Source: Akanthomyces muscarius
Taxonomy: Eukaryota > Ascomycota > Sordariomycetes > Hypocreales > Cordycipitaceae
NCBI RefSeq assembly: GCF_028009165.1
Contig: NC_079243.1
Location: 2,976,001-3,040,000 of the forward strand
Direction of reading: 5' to 3'
DNA length: 64,000 bases
Below are positions 32,947 through 44,008 of this stretch, piece by piece. A program made the translations under genes and the position numbers. How positions within the stretch are numbered: position 1 is the first letter of the stretch; each line of letters starts with the position of its first letter. The notes below the pieces were generated by a model. That model had not been told where the DNA came from. It saw nothing but the letters and a program-made list of their open reading frames with translations, and made no database searches.

Positions 32947-33519
32947 TTTGGATCTGCGAACGGTTTGTAGCAACTAAAAAAGGTCAGTCTCAGTTTGGGA
33001 GGAGAGGCTCGGAGTGTTTGTGGCAGGGAAGAGGACGCTGAACGATGGACTGACCTTGGATGCAGGATAAAGATGGAATAAGAGGAAGTTCGATGATTTT
33101 AATGATGAAGCTTCGAACACCGCAGGGAATGAAGAGAGGATGTGAAGGAGGAAGGAAACAGAAATCACTGCCTGTGTATAAATAGACAACAACAAACACT
33201 GTTGCCAGCTGGCAGCCGGCCGGCAGCTGCAGAAGATGCAGAAGATGCATTCTCTCCGTTTGCAGGTGCACGGTTAGTACACCACTTTGGCAGTTGTCCA
33301 AGTTATTGGAAAGCGAGGTAAACAGTGACTGGGACTAGCACGTTATTGAAATCCCAAGGTGGTGCAGTATTAACATGCAGCTTAATGCTGTTATTGAAGT
33401 CTATATTTATCATGCGTCGTGATGGGCTGCCGTGGTCGTTCAGAGATAGGCTTCCAAACCCGCCTCTTCGCATTCGTCGGGCAAGTCGACGTAGTTGCTT
33501 TGGCGACCATAAATCAATA
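32947..33519. other. Spacer between two minus-strand genes
   Basis: Promoter and leader of the helicase gene plus 3' flank of IPI1. No additional gene seen. Confidence 0.4.
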
Positions 33520-34651
33520 TTACCACAAGTCCAACAAGTCCTGCGTGTCTAGTGCTGTTGATACCTCAAAGTCCTTCATGCCCTTTGCGAGCACCTGTTC
33601 CAACCCAACCGCCGCTCGTCCCGTAACACCGCCCTCTTTCTTAGTCTGATCTATCCCCTTGAGCACCGGCTCCAAGAAGCGCTTGTGAAATATTTGCTGT
33701 CGTGCCTCTTTGTTTGGGTACATTTCCGCATCCTCGTCCCTCTGCGCCATGAACAGATTCAGATACTCAAACGCATTCCCCGACCGCGGTATCCTGTACA
33801 AGTTGTCCCAAAACTGCGCGCTCGTCGCCTCGGCCGCCACCTCGTCCTTCAGCCCGGCCTGCAGAAACTTGGCCAGCGTCGCCATCTGCCGCGCGCGGTT
33901 TTGCGCGTCTTTCGGCTTGAGCGTCGAGCGTGCATTGGCCGCCGATGTCCAGCCCTTGTTCGACGACGCCAGCGCCCAGCCCATCATGGCGCAAAAGGTC
34001 GTCAGCGTGCGCACCCAGCCGCCCGGACACGTCACGAGCTCGTCGGCGGCGACGTCGAGCAGCCAGTCAATGGCCGCGAGGGCGTCGTTGCTGATGTCGG
34101 TGGAGAGGTGCGTCATGCCCGCACGCACAAACATGAGGGAGTGCTCGATGGCAGGTTTGACTTGTTCCGCGGGCAGCGTGCGCAGGAGCTTGAGCAGCTG
34201 CTGCCGGACGGGCGTCGCACTGTCCGAGATGAGCGGGACGAGCTTGGTGAGGACGGCGGCAGTGCCGACGGGGTTGACGGGAACGTCGAGGGCCAGTTGG
34301 CTTGTGAGGTAGGCGAGGGCGTCTTTGCGCTGCTTGTCGGAGCGGGAGGAGGAGGCGAGGGAGAGGTTGTGCTTGAATTGGTAGACGACGTCGGGTGCTT
34401 CTGTCGACAGGGACTGGTGGCCCATAACAATTGCTGGCCAATGTCAGCGGTGTCTGCGGTAATGTCGCTAGAAAAACATACCTTTGGACTTGAAGCTAGT
34501 ATCTGTAAAATTGGAGGCCTTGGCCTTGGTCTTGCCAACCTTCAACTTCGTTTTCTGCGACTGTCAGTATCGACATCGAATCTGGTGCTGGCGTATGGCA
34601 TACCTGGAAGTCCTTTGCCTTCTCCTTCTTCTTCTTCATGCTGGAACCCAT
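33520..34651 (-). CDS. IPI1: IPI1, Rix1-complex pre-rRNA processing protein
   Basis: Three exons: 34604-34651, 34482-34554 and 33520-34433 (introns 49 and 48 bp), 344 residues. The N-terminus is the family signature: MGSSMKKKKEKAKDFQ, then KLKVGKTKAKASNFTDTSF. It is followed by HEAT-like helices (LAYLTSQLALDVPVNPVG, LVPLISDSATPVRQQLLKLL). Ipi1 works with Rix1 and Ipi3 and the AAA-ATPase Mdn1 in late 60S pre-ribosome maturation (ITS2 processing and release) in the nucleus. Length matches fungal IPI1. It is divergent with the Roadblock gene at 34941, about 290 bp between starts. Confidence 0.9.
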
Positions 34652-34940
34652 CTTGGCGGTTTTGTAGACTGAACTCGGTCCAGAATAAGCGTATCAATCG
34701 TCGTATTACGGAACAGCGCAATTGTCCAACAATTTTCGCTCTGGAATTGTCGTCTTGGGATGTAGAGGGGCAGGAAATTTTGGCGGTGTCACTAGGCAAA
34801 ATTGAAGCGGCGCGCGACGGCGCAGTGTCACTGCATCCACCATCCCCACCAAGCAAGCTGGTGGTCGGGTTGCTACCGCCCCTCGTCATGCCCGAGCTCG
34901 CTCCTCGATAAAACATATCCGTACCAGCTACTACTGCTCC

Positions 34941-35468
34941 ATGATGGCCGATGTGACCAACGTACGTCAATGAGGCATGGAGGTCGTCGAGTTGGCCGTT
35001 CCGTACTAATGTTGGGCAACCTTAGGGAAACAGCGCCATCCTGGACGAGAAGCTGTCGCGCCTGTCTAAGAAGCCCGGCGTCAAGGCCAGCATCGTCATC
35101 GACCGATCGAGCGGATCGATCCTCAAGACGAGTGGCGACGTCTCGGTGCTAGGGACGACACAGTCGCGCACGGCCTCGACGGCGGCATCTTTTTCGAACG
35201 AGCCAGCCGCTGCGGAAGAAAGCACCTCCAAGGGCATCGACGACTTTGCGGCCATGATTTGGAAGTTTGTCAACAACTCGGGCGAGATGGTTGAAGAAAT
35301 GGATAAGGATGTATGTGGCTGCCGAAGTTGTGCTTGGACAGGAGAATGCTAACTCACGGTCAGGACGAGCTGCGATTGCTACGACTACGAACCAAGAAGC
35401 ACGAAATTGTTATTGTGTTGGATCCGAAATACCTGCTGACTGTCATTCACGATACGCCGGCGTCTTGA
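34941..35468 (+). CDS. Roadblock/LC7-family dynein light chain-like protein
   Basis: Three exons, 34941-34961, 35026-35310 and 35364-35468, about 136 residues. LSRLSKKPGVKASIVIDRSS followed by GSILKTSG is the first strand-helix unit. FAAMIWKFVNNSGEMVEEMD is the long helix, and after the second intron come LRLLRLRTKKHEIVIVLDPK and YLLTVIHD, the closing strands. This is the Roadblock/LC7 fold of cytoplasmic dynein light chains and of Ragulator/MglB-type regulators. A Ser/Thr/Ala-rich insert in the middle makes it longer than the usual 95-105 residues, as is common in filamentous fungi. The start could be either of two adjacent ATGs (34941 or 34944). Confidence 0.85.
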
Positions 35469-35933
35469 AGCAGGATGCTCTACAAAAGTTGGAAAGAAAA
35501 AGATACACGGCCTCAGTGCGCCCGCCGCCAGAGACTGGCACGCATGAGCTGGGGCCCGTTGAAATCATACATGTGATCAAGATACCCTGTACATTTGAGC
35601 TGTGCAAAAACATGACCTAAACGAAAATCCCGTTGCGGATACATAGGCTAGGAAATGTACACATTGCGCCACGTACGTCCTTTGCTGGTCTAGCTTGAAT
35701 CTGGACATGGCAGACATAGCTCCCTGAGCGGTAAAAAGTAGAGAATATACAAGTCTGTATTCCATTGCCAATCTATGTTTGGCTCGCGCAACCACCAGGC
35801 ACCTTGCATCTGTTTGGTATTTTACACATTGTCCACATCCCACGTACTCCATGCCACATGCGTCTGTTCCCAGCACCACGTACGACCAGAATCCATCAAG
35901 TCCTTATTTCGTCCAAGCCGGTCTATCGATCGT
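35469..35933. other. Convergent 3' flanks
   Basis: 3' ends of the Roadblock and Asterix genes face each other here. No gene seen. Confidence 0.4.
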
Positions 35934-36580
35934 TTAGGCAGGGGCGGCGGCGGGCGCGCCAGTAGCCGTGCCAGCGGCAGAGCGGTCGGGGGGAGGCATG
36001 AAGAGAGGCATATACGTGACACCAAGGGCCATGACTGCGCAGAATTAGCAAGCCTCAGCATCCCGAGAAGCTGGGCACAGAAGCGAATGACGTACCGGAA
36101 AGACCAATGTTAAAGTAGCCCGGCGTGCCGTTCTTCTTAGTCTCGGCGCTCTCGCCGAGCCAGTTCTGGATGGAAAAGACGACGCCTGCCCTGCAATATT
36201 TGCCCTCCCACGTTAGCAATGTGTCCATCTTTCTTCGGTTTCCGTCCTGGTTCTCGTCGTTGTGCAAACGTACCAGCCAACAAACTTGTTCCTCGTAAAC
36301 ATGGCGGCCATGGGCATCGTCGACGACAGCGTCGAGGCGAACTCGGGGCTATCACCCTTAGTGGTGGGCTCCTGGTACGGGACGACTGCCGACGTTGGTT
36401 AGCGAGAAGCAGACTTCCTGATGACGAGGGCCGCCGCGATGACAGCGCGGCTCTCCTATTCCGCAGGGCGCACTCTGGCATTGTGCGGTGGGCGACATCG
36501 CAACGCTACAGGATAAAGCAGCTTCGACTAGGGAAGGACGTACCGAGGTCCGCGCGACGCATGTCCTTGTTCGGCGCCAT
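35934..36580 (-). CDS. Asterix-family PAT complex subunit
   Basis: Four exons: 36544-36580, 36274-36385, 36096-36190 and 35934-36034, giving 114 residues; introns are 158, 83 and 61 bp. The sequence opens MAPNKDMRRADL and runs through VPYQEPTTKGDSPEF, MPMAAMFTRNKFVGWAGVVF, SIQNWLGESAETKKNGTPGY and VMALGVTYMPLFMPPP, i.e. two to three membrane helices in the order of the Asterix (WDR83OS/UPF0139) family. In animals Asterix pairs with CCDC47 as the PAT intramembrane chaperone at the ER translocon. The Ala/Pro tail is extra. Family identity is strong because all four exons follow the expected order. Confidence 0.88.
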
Positions 36581-36840
36581 TGTGATTTTGGATTTGTGGT
36601 TGATTGGCAGGGTTGGTAGGAAAGGTTGCGCGATAGCTGGCAGAGAAAGTCTGGGGTTGCGCAGGGAGCCCCACTTTGACAACGGCCAACTGAACAAGAC
36701 ACTGGGCAAGGCAATGAACAAGTCGAATAAGAGTTGAAGAGATATTGTATATCGAGAGAGAATTGTACATGCTATTTCGCTTCGTAACATAAATTTCAAA
36801 ATCGTCAGAAAATATTTATACAGGTGCAAGCGTCCGTCCC

Positions 36841-39678
36841 TCAGTCCACGCGCACAATGACCTTGTAGCCCAGCGCCCCAGCTTCACGAATCGCGCACGC
36901 CAGGCAGCCTCGCTTGCGCCGGCTAATGATGGCGTTCCAGCCCTGCTCGGAGCAGAGACTGCGGACCAAAATCTCCAGATCGGAGCCCGACTGTCGCTTG
37001 TGCGACTCGTAGTGCATCTTGGCGGCAAAGGAGAAGCTGTGCTTGCGCTCCGCGCGGGGCGAGGCTGTCGGCGAGACGAGGCGCTCGAGCACGGGCGACT
37101 GCGGCAACTCGACGATTTGCGTCATGCAGTCGATGACGAGGACAGCGTTGCCGGGAGCCTTGTTGTCGGGATAGCCAACGCCCAGGAGTTCGTAGAGGGG
37201 CAGCTGCTTCTTTTGAATCACCTCGGAGATGTGCATGACTTTGTAGTTGAAAAACTTGTGCAAAGGATGGCCTGGTTTGTGTTAGAACGGGAGGATGAAG
37301 GAAAAAGAATGGAGATGAAAAACATACCCATTCGATGCAGAGAGCGTGATGTGTTGCCTAGAGATGCCTGCCCAGACACATCAATCTCGCGAATAGTCGG
37401 GCTGGACGGCGACTTGACGAATCGTACACCGCGTGGAGGTGAACATGGGTGGGCATTAACAAAGTTCACATCGTACAATAGAGAGAATATGTGCTGCCTG
37501 TCAGGGATTCCGTCAATGCCGACGCGGAAAGTAAGCGAGGCGGGCTGAGAGAAGAGATCGGGAGCGGGCGCAGATTCATGCCGAGGAGTGGCCATGATCT
37601 CGGGCAGCGGCGTGGGATGCAGCGACAGCGACGACGGGGACAGCTGTAAAGATGCAAAGTTGACGTATACATTTGCTGGTGGGGTCTTGTACCGGTTCTC
37701 CCAGGGTATCGTAAAGTCGGCCGGCGATGTGGAATCCTCGTCTCCGTCGCCGACAATGGAAGAATCGCGCTCAAGGCGCCGTTTTGCCCAAATTCTCGAC
37801 TTTTTGCCCAGATTCGCAACATCGTCTGTTATTCGTTAGTGTATGGTTTCTGCGCCAGAAACATGTAGTCGTACCGTTTACGTCTCTAACGTCAATGTTC
37901 AACCATCCATCTTGCACGCCCGTGGGCACAATGTCTGTCGATACCCAGCCCATGCATTCGGCAGAGCCCTTGCCCGCGGCAAGCACGCGACCGAGGATGC
38001 ACGATGTGCTCCAAAAGCTCATACCAGAGTAGACGAACCCGCCACAGAGATTGGCAAAGGATCCGAGCTTGCTCATCGCGACGTCGTCATTTTCCAGCAA
38101 TGTGGCCATGAGAAAGTGGGACAGCCCGTCACCTGGCAGCATGAGTCCAAATACGTACGATTTGGACATCCAGCCAGATGGGTGCAAGGCGGCGGCTAGT
38201 CGTCGGCGTCGTGCTCTGGCTCGTTCCCTGTGGCTGCCCCGTTGACAGGTAACATCCCAAGTTCCGAAATAGTCGTTGTTGGTGTTTCCTTTCGACTTGG
38301 CGTCGTAGCCACAGTCGCACATCGACGTGTCGGGCTTGTTTTTCACGGCGTCCTTCATGTGTGTGGTGATGCGAGCTTCATAGTCTTCGATGCCGGGCCA
38401 TCTCAGCTTTTTGGCAAAGTGAATCAGTCCGTCGACTTGGCGCTGTCCGTTTCGTCCCTTGACGACGTAGTGGCGGGCGGGAAATGCTGGCGTCATATGG
38501 TTTACGCCATGGTGGTGGTTGAAGGGCATATGGCTCGCAATGGCAGCAAGCCAGCTGGCGCTCTTGGCCCTGATAGTTTGCACTAGAGTAGGGTCGTGAG
38601 CGGTCAGAGAGTCGTCGGTCGGAGCGTCTTGCTTGAAAGTGTCATCTTGAGTAGACTCGCCATCTGCGACAATCTCAATATTGTCCAGCCAGCTACGGGC
38701 AAGGAGTAAAGACCATCTCACAGTCGAGTTGGCGGCACGCTCAAACTGGACAACGTCCATAGGTCGAAAAGAGCCGGCGCCGTATTCCTCTCCCTGCGTA
38801 ACGGCATCCAGCCGAATGAGAAGCTCTGTAGCCATAAGAATCTGCAACAGAAGCCAGTATTTTTCCTCGGCCATCTCGGAAGAGCATTCAGTGTTGTGTA
38901 TACTGGAATCGCCATCCAGTCGGTCACCGTGCGGCTGCCCCCAGAGAATCTGGCCCAGTCGAATGCGCCACTCAACATGCGACAGGTCGATCCAGACGTT
39001 GGCCGTACCGAGACACTTGAGGAGGGCGACAATCTGGTTGGTTAGGCTGTGGCTGTCCTTCTTGTCGAGAGCAATGTAGCGCGGGCGCATGAAGTTGCCA
39101 AACAAGTCATTGTAGGACTCGGAAGACTGGCGCTTCTTGAGGGTGTTATTTCGGTAAGTCTCGCCGTTGCGTTGGAGGCGGCCCAGGACCTCGGACTCGG
39201 GTATGCGGTGCAGCCAGCCCTCGTGGCTGAGCATATGTTCGCGTGCGTCGACGATGGCGCGAGCCTTTTTGCCAATGCTATCGAAGCCAAACTGCTCTTC
39301 CTCGAGGGCATCGCTGACGCCGAGCTCGAGCGCCGCCTGGTAGCCCATGGTGCCCTTTTCCAGGCCCTGCAGGCTCAGCATGTTGGGGCGCTCGCGGCAG
39401 CGGACAAAGAAGTGCGACCGGCTGCGCTGCTCGGCCTGCTGCTTCTCGGCGGCATCATGGTTGAGGTCGCGAGTGAGGTGCGGATGGGCCGTGACGCCGC
39501 TCCAGGCCTTGGCCTCAATCTGGCAGTGATCTGTCAGATCGCGAATCTGCAGATTCTCGTCAAAGGGGAATGCGACGGATGGGTTGGGAACGGAGATGAA
39601 GGGACCCTCATTGCGGGCAAAGTACTGGGGTGCGCCGGAGAAGAGCTTCTCAATATCGTCCTGGCTCAGCGTCGCCAT
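36841..39678 (-). CDS. Conserved large fungal protein of unknown function
   Basis: Three exons on the minus strand: about 37875-39678, 37328-37825 and 36841-37271 (introns 49 and 56 bp), about 910 residues. I recognise this as a protein conserved across filamentous ascomycetes that usually starts [20 protein letters not shown], hence the start at 39678 rather than the in-frame ATG at 39708. Conserved stretches are [54 protein letters not shown], and the C-terminal [20 protein letters not shown]. The terminal CLAC and its arginine-rich context suggest a nucleic-acid or metal contact, but no function is established that I can name. Single copy-looking, in a housekeeping block. Confidence 0.85.
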
Positions 39679-41021
39679 GGTCGTTGGATGCACGAGGCGC
39701 AATGTCACAGGAGCGAGGGCAATGGCATCGAGTGCTGAGGCGGTTGCGATTGGAGCGCGGCTGGCCGGATGAGGGCAGCAGGGACCGAGGCGTTCAGCGG
39801 GGTCGTTGGTGAACGGGTGAGGTCAGCGGAGAGCTTGAGCTCGGATGGTCGGCCGATGACGTCGCAAAGAGCCGAAAGGATGACCGACAACGAGGCAAAA
39901 ACTCGCAATCCGCAGGCGAATGCACTCTTGGAGACGTTGAAGAGAACAGAGGAGAGCTGGGGAGAGCAGGAGTCGCGCAATCAAGATGGTACGATGGCAC
40001 GATGGGCACCTGGCCTGCTCCAACGCGGAGTGACGAGCTGCCTGCTTGCGGCGCTCGCGCCAGGCCTAGCATGGAAAGGAGGCACGGGTCCGCCGGCATT
40101 GGGGCGGGGGATCAACGCGCCATTGAAGAGTCCAAGACATGGTGCATGCTATGCAATTTGAGGGGCACGAGCAATGAAATGAGAAGTCTTCGTGATATTC
40201 AATTGGTGTTGTCTGTTGATTGATCGAGACTCTCAGGCACACGGGCTGATCTTGTAGGACAATTTACGGCGGGCCTCGACCCAGTTACAGCGTAGTCACT
40301 GCCCTGACGGCAATGCCATCTCCCTTTTGTAGGGGCGACGACGCCATTTTCCGGGGTCGACTCCACTGGAGCCGGGACCCCGAATGCTAAAATGCGTGTT
40401 TACTGCGCTAAACAGTGCTAAATTTAAAATGAGCTGCCCAGCATCATCCCTGCTTCCCGCCCTCGTGGACGGGCCAGGATGGCTCGAGTCGGAGCAGACC
40501 GAAGTGTGAATGGCACCAGCCGGTTTTGCAGATATTAATATGGTTTCTTGATAAACAGGGGTGTACGGATACACTGATGCAAGTCATTCCCGCTACAGCG
40601 TCTTTGCGAACGGCTGCGCAGCTTGGCCGAGTGACAAGAAGCAGCAGCGCGACAACTGACTGCCATCATGAAATTGACAGGCGAAACGGCTAAAAAATGA
40701 CAGCGAGCACACCTAGCTATTATATACTTTTCAATGTGTTGCAAGATTCTTGTATCCCTTGTATCACCTGTCAGTGACCCAGTTTGGCAACGGGGTCGCC
40801 ATCACGCTGAAACGTGGCGGAGACAGTCTGTGTGTCGTCCAGTGTCGCAGAGCCCGCTGTCAAAATCGCCAGTATAGATAGCAGAGAATAGTACAGTACT
40901 GATATGTCCCTAGATTCCCTTTCAAGAAAAAATCTTCGAATTTCTCCTGGCATCTCTCACGGAAACACGACAGCAGTGCACCGAGCCGAGCCAATACACA
41001 CCGCACGATATTCTGTCCAAA
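39679..41021. other. Intergenic, 1.3 kb
   Basis: Promoter of the large conserved gene at the left. A GC-rich palindrome (GGGTCGACTCCACTGGAGCC, about 40355-40374) lies inside; it looks T-arm-like but no tRNA cloverleaf can be folded around it. No gene seen. Confidence 0.4.
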
Positions 41022-41171
41022 ATGCACTTCTCATTGACGACTGCTCTACTCTGGACGGCTTCGTTGGCCAGTGCCGGAATTGTCATAACACCGATCAGCG
41101 ACAATATGCTAGTGCCAAAGACTCCTGGCGACTGCTTCTTTGGAGTCGTAACACCTCAGGGCTGCGGGTAG
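41022..41171 (+). CDS. Candidate tiny secreted peptide
   Basis: A 49-codon frame starting MHFSLTTALLWTASLASAG, a good signal peptide, followed by about 30 residues (GIVITPISDNMLVPKTPGDC, FFGVVTPQGCG) with two cysteines and TAG at 41169-41171. A GTAGGT donor overlaps the stop, so a second exon is possible (acceptor near 41217 would add only a few residues). No family recognised. Too short to be sure it is a gene. Confidence 0.4.
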   Translation: MHFSLTTALLWTASLASAGIVITPISDNMLVPKTPGDCFFGVVTPQGCG

Positions 41172-42248
41172 GTTCTCGCCAAGTGCATGTATAAAGGAAA
41201 AGGGCTGACTGGTCAAAAGACCCAAGAGAGCTTAGAAACGACGTGCGATGGAACAAAGAAATCCAGAAAAATTATAGATGCTTGAATTGGAGGCGAAGAT
41301 GGCGAGGAAACTGAACATGCCAGGAGCATGAGAGCATTATTACATCAATACATAATACCACTTAGAAATACCCACATAGCAGTACATTCATTTACCAGTC
41401 ATCAGGCCTCAGAAAGACAAAATACAACACCGACACACAAACACTCTTCATATGTAAAATCAGTCAAAACGATTATTTAGATTTCATTATTTTCAAATTG
41501 TGTACTGGGGAAAATACCTTTCCTACAACATGTTCGGAAGCGGACTGGTGGCCCTTTTTTGTCATGTAGTTACTTGCCCAAGCAAGGATTTGTAAATGTT
41601 TGAAAACGCCATGTGATCTGTCTGTATTTGATTTTTGTGGCCATGCGAAATTTACCTCCTTAAAAATGACATCTTCCGCTTCTGAAACGTCTCCAGGATT
41701 CATCAGCGAAATTTACTTCCTGGTGTATAAAGCATCGTGAAACTGGTAGACCTGCGAAACCACACCGAGTTTCAGATCACCACCAACATCTTTATGCCTC
41801 CCACGAACAACCCGGCATCGACCGATGCCACGGAATCTCAATTCCATTTCCTGGAGATGCCCGTCGGAAAAGATTTGAGTTCCGGCGACACCGTTCGCAC
41901 GCAATCAATCAATCAAACTCCTGTGTTTACCATCGACGTCTGCAAACTTACACACACAGACACACTAAGAAACAAAAATCCATTCATGATAAAAAACCTG
42001 CAATACATGGGGTGGGTGGTGTCCCTAAATCAAGTCGTCCAAGCAGATAGGCATCCACTGCCCAACAGAGCAGGAAAACCATGAGCCTTCGAGATACATA
42101 GGAAAAAATAAAGGAGTAAAATAAAATAAAAGTAAAAACAACCATGTCAGTTTTCACATGCCAAAACGTTCCAATCCAAAATCACATTGTTATTTCTCCG
42201 CGCAATAGTAAAACTTGTCGTGTAAAGCGGACACCGTCGACCAGCTCT
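41172..42248. other. Intergenic, AT-leaning, 1.1 kb
   Basis: 3' flank of the Gln/Gly-rich gene. Frames near 41737-42084 lack coding character. No gene seen. Confidence 0.4.
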
Positions 42249-44008
42249 TTACGACAGGTCAGAGATGCACTGGGCCATCTGGGTGTCGCACGCGGGCATC
42301 TCGACATTCTTGACGGCGCCCGACTGCACGCCGTTCTGGCAAGCCGCGCGCTGCGTCTCGCAAGAGCGCTGGACCGCCTCGCCCTTGGTCGTGAAGCTGT
42401 TGTCCGAGACGCCAAAAGGGCGGTTCTGATCCTGGGTCTGGCTAATATCGGGCGCACCAATGCCGCCGAGGGCCGACGACTTGCTGGCGCCGCCCTTGCC
42501 CGCACCAGCGCCGCCACTGCCGCCGTTGGCGACCTGGCCGTTGTTGCGGAGGTTGCCCTTCTGACCGTCTTGACCTTGCTGCTGTCCAGCCTGGCCTTGC
42601 TTCTGACCGTCCTGACCTTGCTGCTGTCCGGCCTGACCTTGCTTCTGACCGTCCTGGCCTTGCTGCTGTCCGGCCTGACCTTGACCCTGGCGACCGGCCT
42701 GGCCCTGCTGGGGATCCTGACCTTGCTGCTGACCGGGCTGCTTCTGACCCTGCTGCTGGCCTCCCTGCTTCTGACCTTGCTGCTGACCGCCGTTGACTTG
42801 GCCATTGTTCACCAGGCCACCTTTGTCTGCGCCCTGTTGGCCACCACCCTGCTGCTGGCCGCCACCCTGCTGTTGCCCGCCTCGCTGCTGTCCACCCTGC
42901 TGTCCACCCTGCTGTCCGCCCTGCTGGCCACCTTGCTGCTGGCCGCCCTGCTGCTGACCACCCTGTTGTTGACCGCCCTGCTTCTGGCCATTTTGGTTGT
43001 TGGCACCGCCGTTGCCGTTGTTGTTGCCACCCTGCTGGCCACCAACGGTGAAGCGAACGCAGTCATCCTGAGCACCACGCTGAGCGACGGGCATGAGGAC
43101 GGGCTGATGGTTGGCAGAGGAAGACATGCTGCACAAGCGGTAGTTGCCGGCGGGGAGACCGCCGGTGACCTTGGCCGAGAGGAGGCCGCGGCCGTTGCCG
43201 GCGTCATTGATGCCCTTGAAAAAGGCAAACTTCTGGGGGTCCAGAGGCTGCTGGGGGTTGAGGGTCTTGCCCGTGTCCTGGACGGTGACGTGGGTGTGGC
43301 CGATGATGACGCCCTGCTGGTTGAGGTCCTGCGGCGCCGAGTAGTAGGTGTTGGTGGCGTTGGTGAAGGAGCCAGGCGCAAAGTTGAGCATTTGCACCTG
43401 GATATCAAAGTCCTTCTTGGCAGCAATGTTGTCGCCGTTCTGGGGGTTGATGAAGACGCTCGAGACCATCTTGGTGGTGGCGGGAATGTTACCCATGGCT
43501 GCGCACGAACGTTAAAACGGTGATTCGAGATTCAGTCCCATAGTAACACTTACGAATACCGTTGCAGGATCCAGCGCGGACCTGGGCACCGTTGGTCAAC
43601 GTCTTGCCCTGGCAAAAGTTGATAAAGTTGTTGTTGGAACTATGGTCTTGTCAGTCTGGTCCGCAAACAATATGAGCACGTAGTCACATACGTCGCAGAA
43701 GCAGCCTGCTCGTTGGAGCCAGGGTTGTTGCCATCGTTGGCGGAGCCGCGCTGCACGACGTTCTGGGAGAGCGCCAAACCACCATTACCACCTTGGCCAC
43801 CCTGGTTGTTGTTGTTGCCGTTGCCACCGCCCTGGTTGTTGCCGTTGCCGCCACCTCGGTTCTGGCCCTGGCCGCCCTGGCCACCTTGGCCGCCATTGCG
43901 GTTCTGACGACGCTCGATGGCGGCATGGATTGGCGAGCGGCGGATATCGGCAGCGTCGACCACCATGGCTGCGCCCGCGAGGGCTGCAAGAAGAGCCTTG
44001 ATTTGCAT
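42249..44008 (-). CDS. Secreted Gln/Gly-rich protein of the fungal 'ribosomal protein s17'-labelled family
   Basis: Three exons: 43692-44008, 43554-43639 and 42249-43498, 550 residues. It has a signal peptide (MQIKALLAALAGAAMVVDA), a Gly/Asn-rich stretch, then a conserved extracellular domain: NFINFCQGKTLTNGAQVRAG, PMGNIPATTKMVSSVFINPQ, GVIIGHTHVTVQDTG, KFAFFKGINDAGNGRGLLSA and ANHQPVLMPVAQRG. This domain belongs to a widespread fungal secreted family often mislabelled ribosomal protein s17; it is not a ribosomal protein. About 170 residues of Gln/Gly repeats follow, including a 13-residue unit GQAGQQQGQDGQK in tandem, and a Cys-containing tail. Probably an extracellular or wall matrix protein. 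Exon phases all agree. Confidence 0.85.
42560..42990 (-). repeat. Coding tandem repeats for Gln/Gly-rich tract
   Basis: In-frame repeats in the last exon of the preceding gene: QQGG units, and about three copies of a 39-bp unit coding GQAGQQQGQDGQK. Such arrays change length easily by slippage. Confidence 0.8.

Noticed and set aside
33685..34911. Plus-strand 408-codon frame
   Set aside because: Antisense to IPI1, which has family-specific sequence in three exons.
40350..40385. T-arm-like GGTCGACTCC palindrome, possible tRNA
   Set aside because: No matching acceptor, D or anticodon arms can be paired on either strand.
42144..43523. Plus-strand 459-codon Leu-rich frame that looks like many membrane helices
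   Set aside because: It is the complement of the Gln/Gly repeat codons, which read as Leu/Ala/Thr on the other strand; exon structure and signal peptide support the minus-strand gene.
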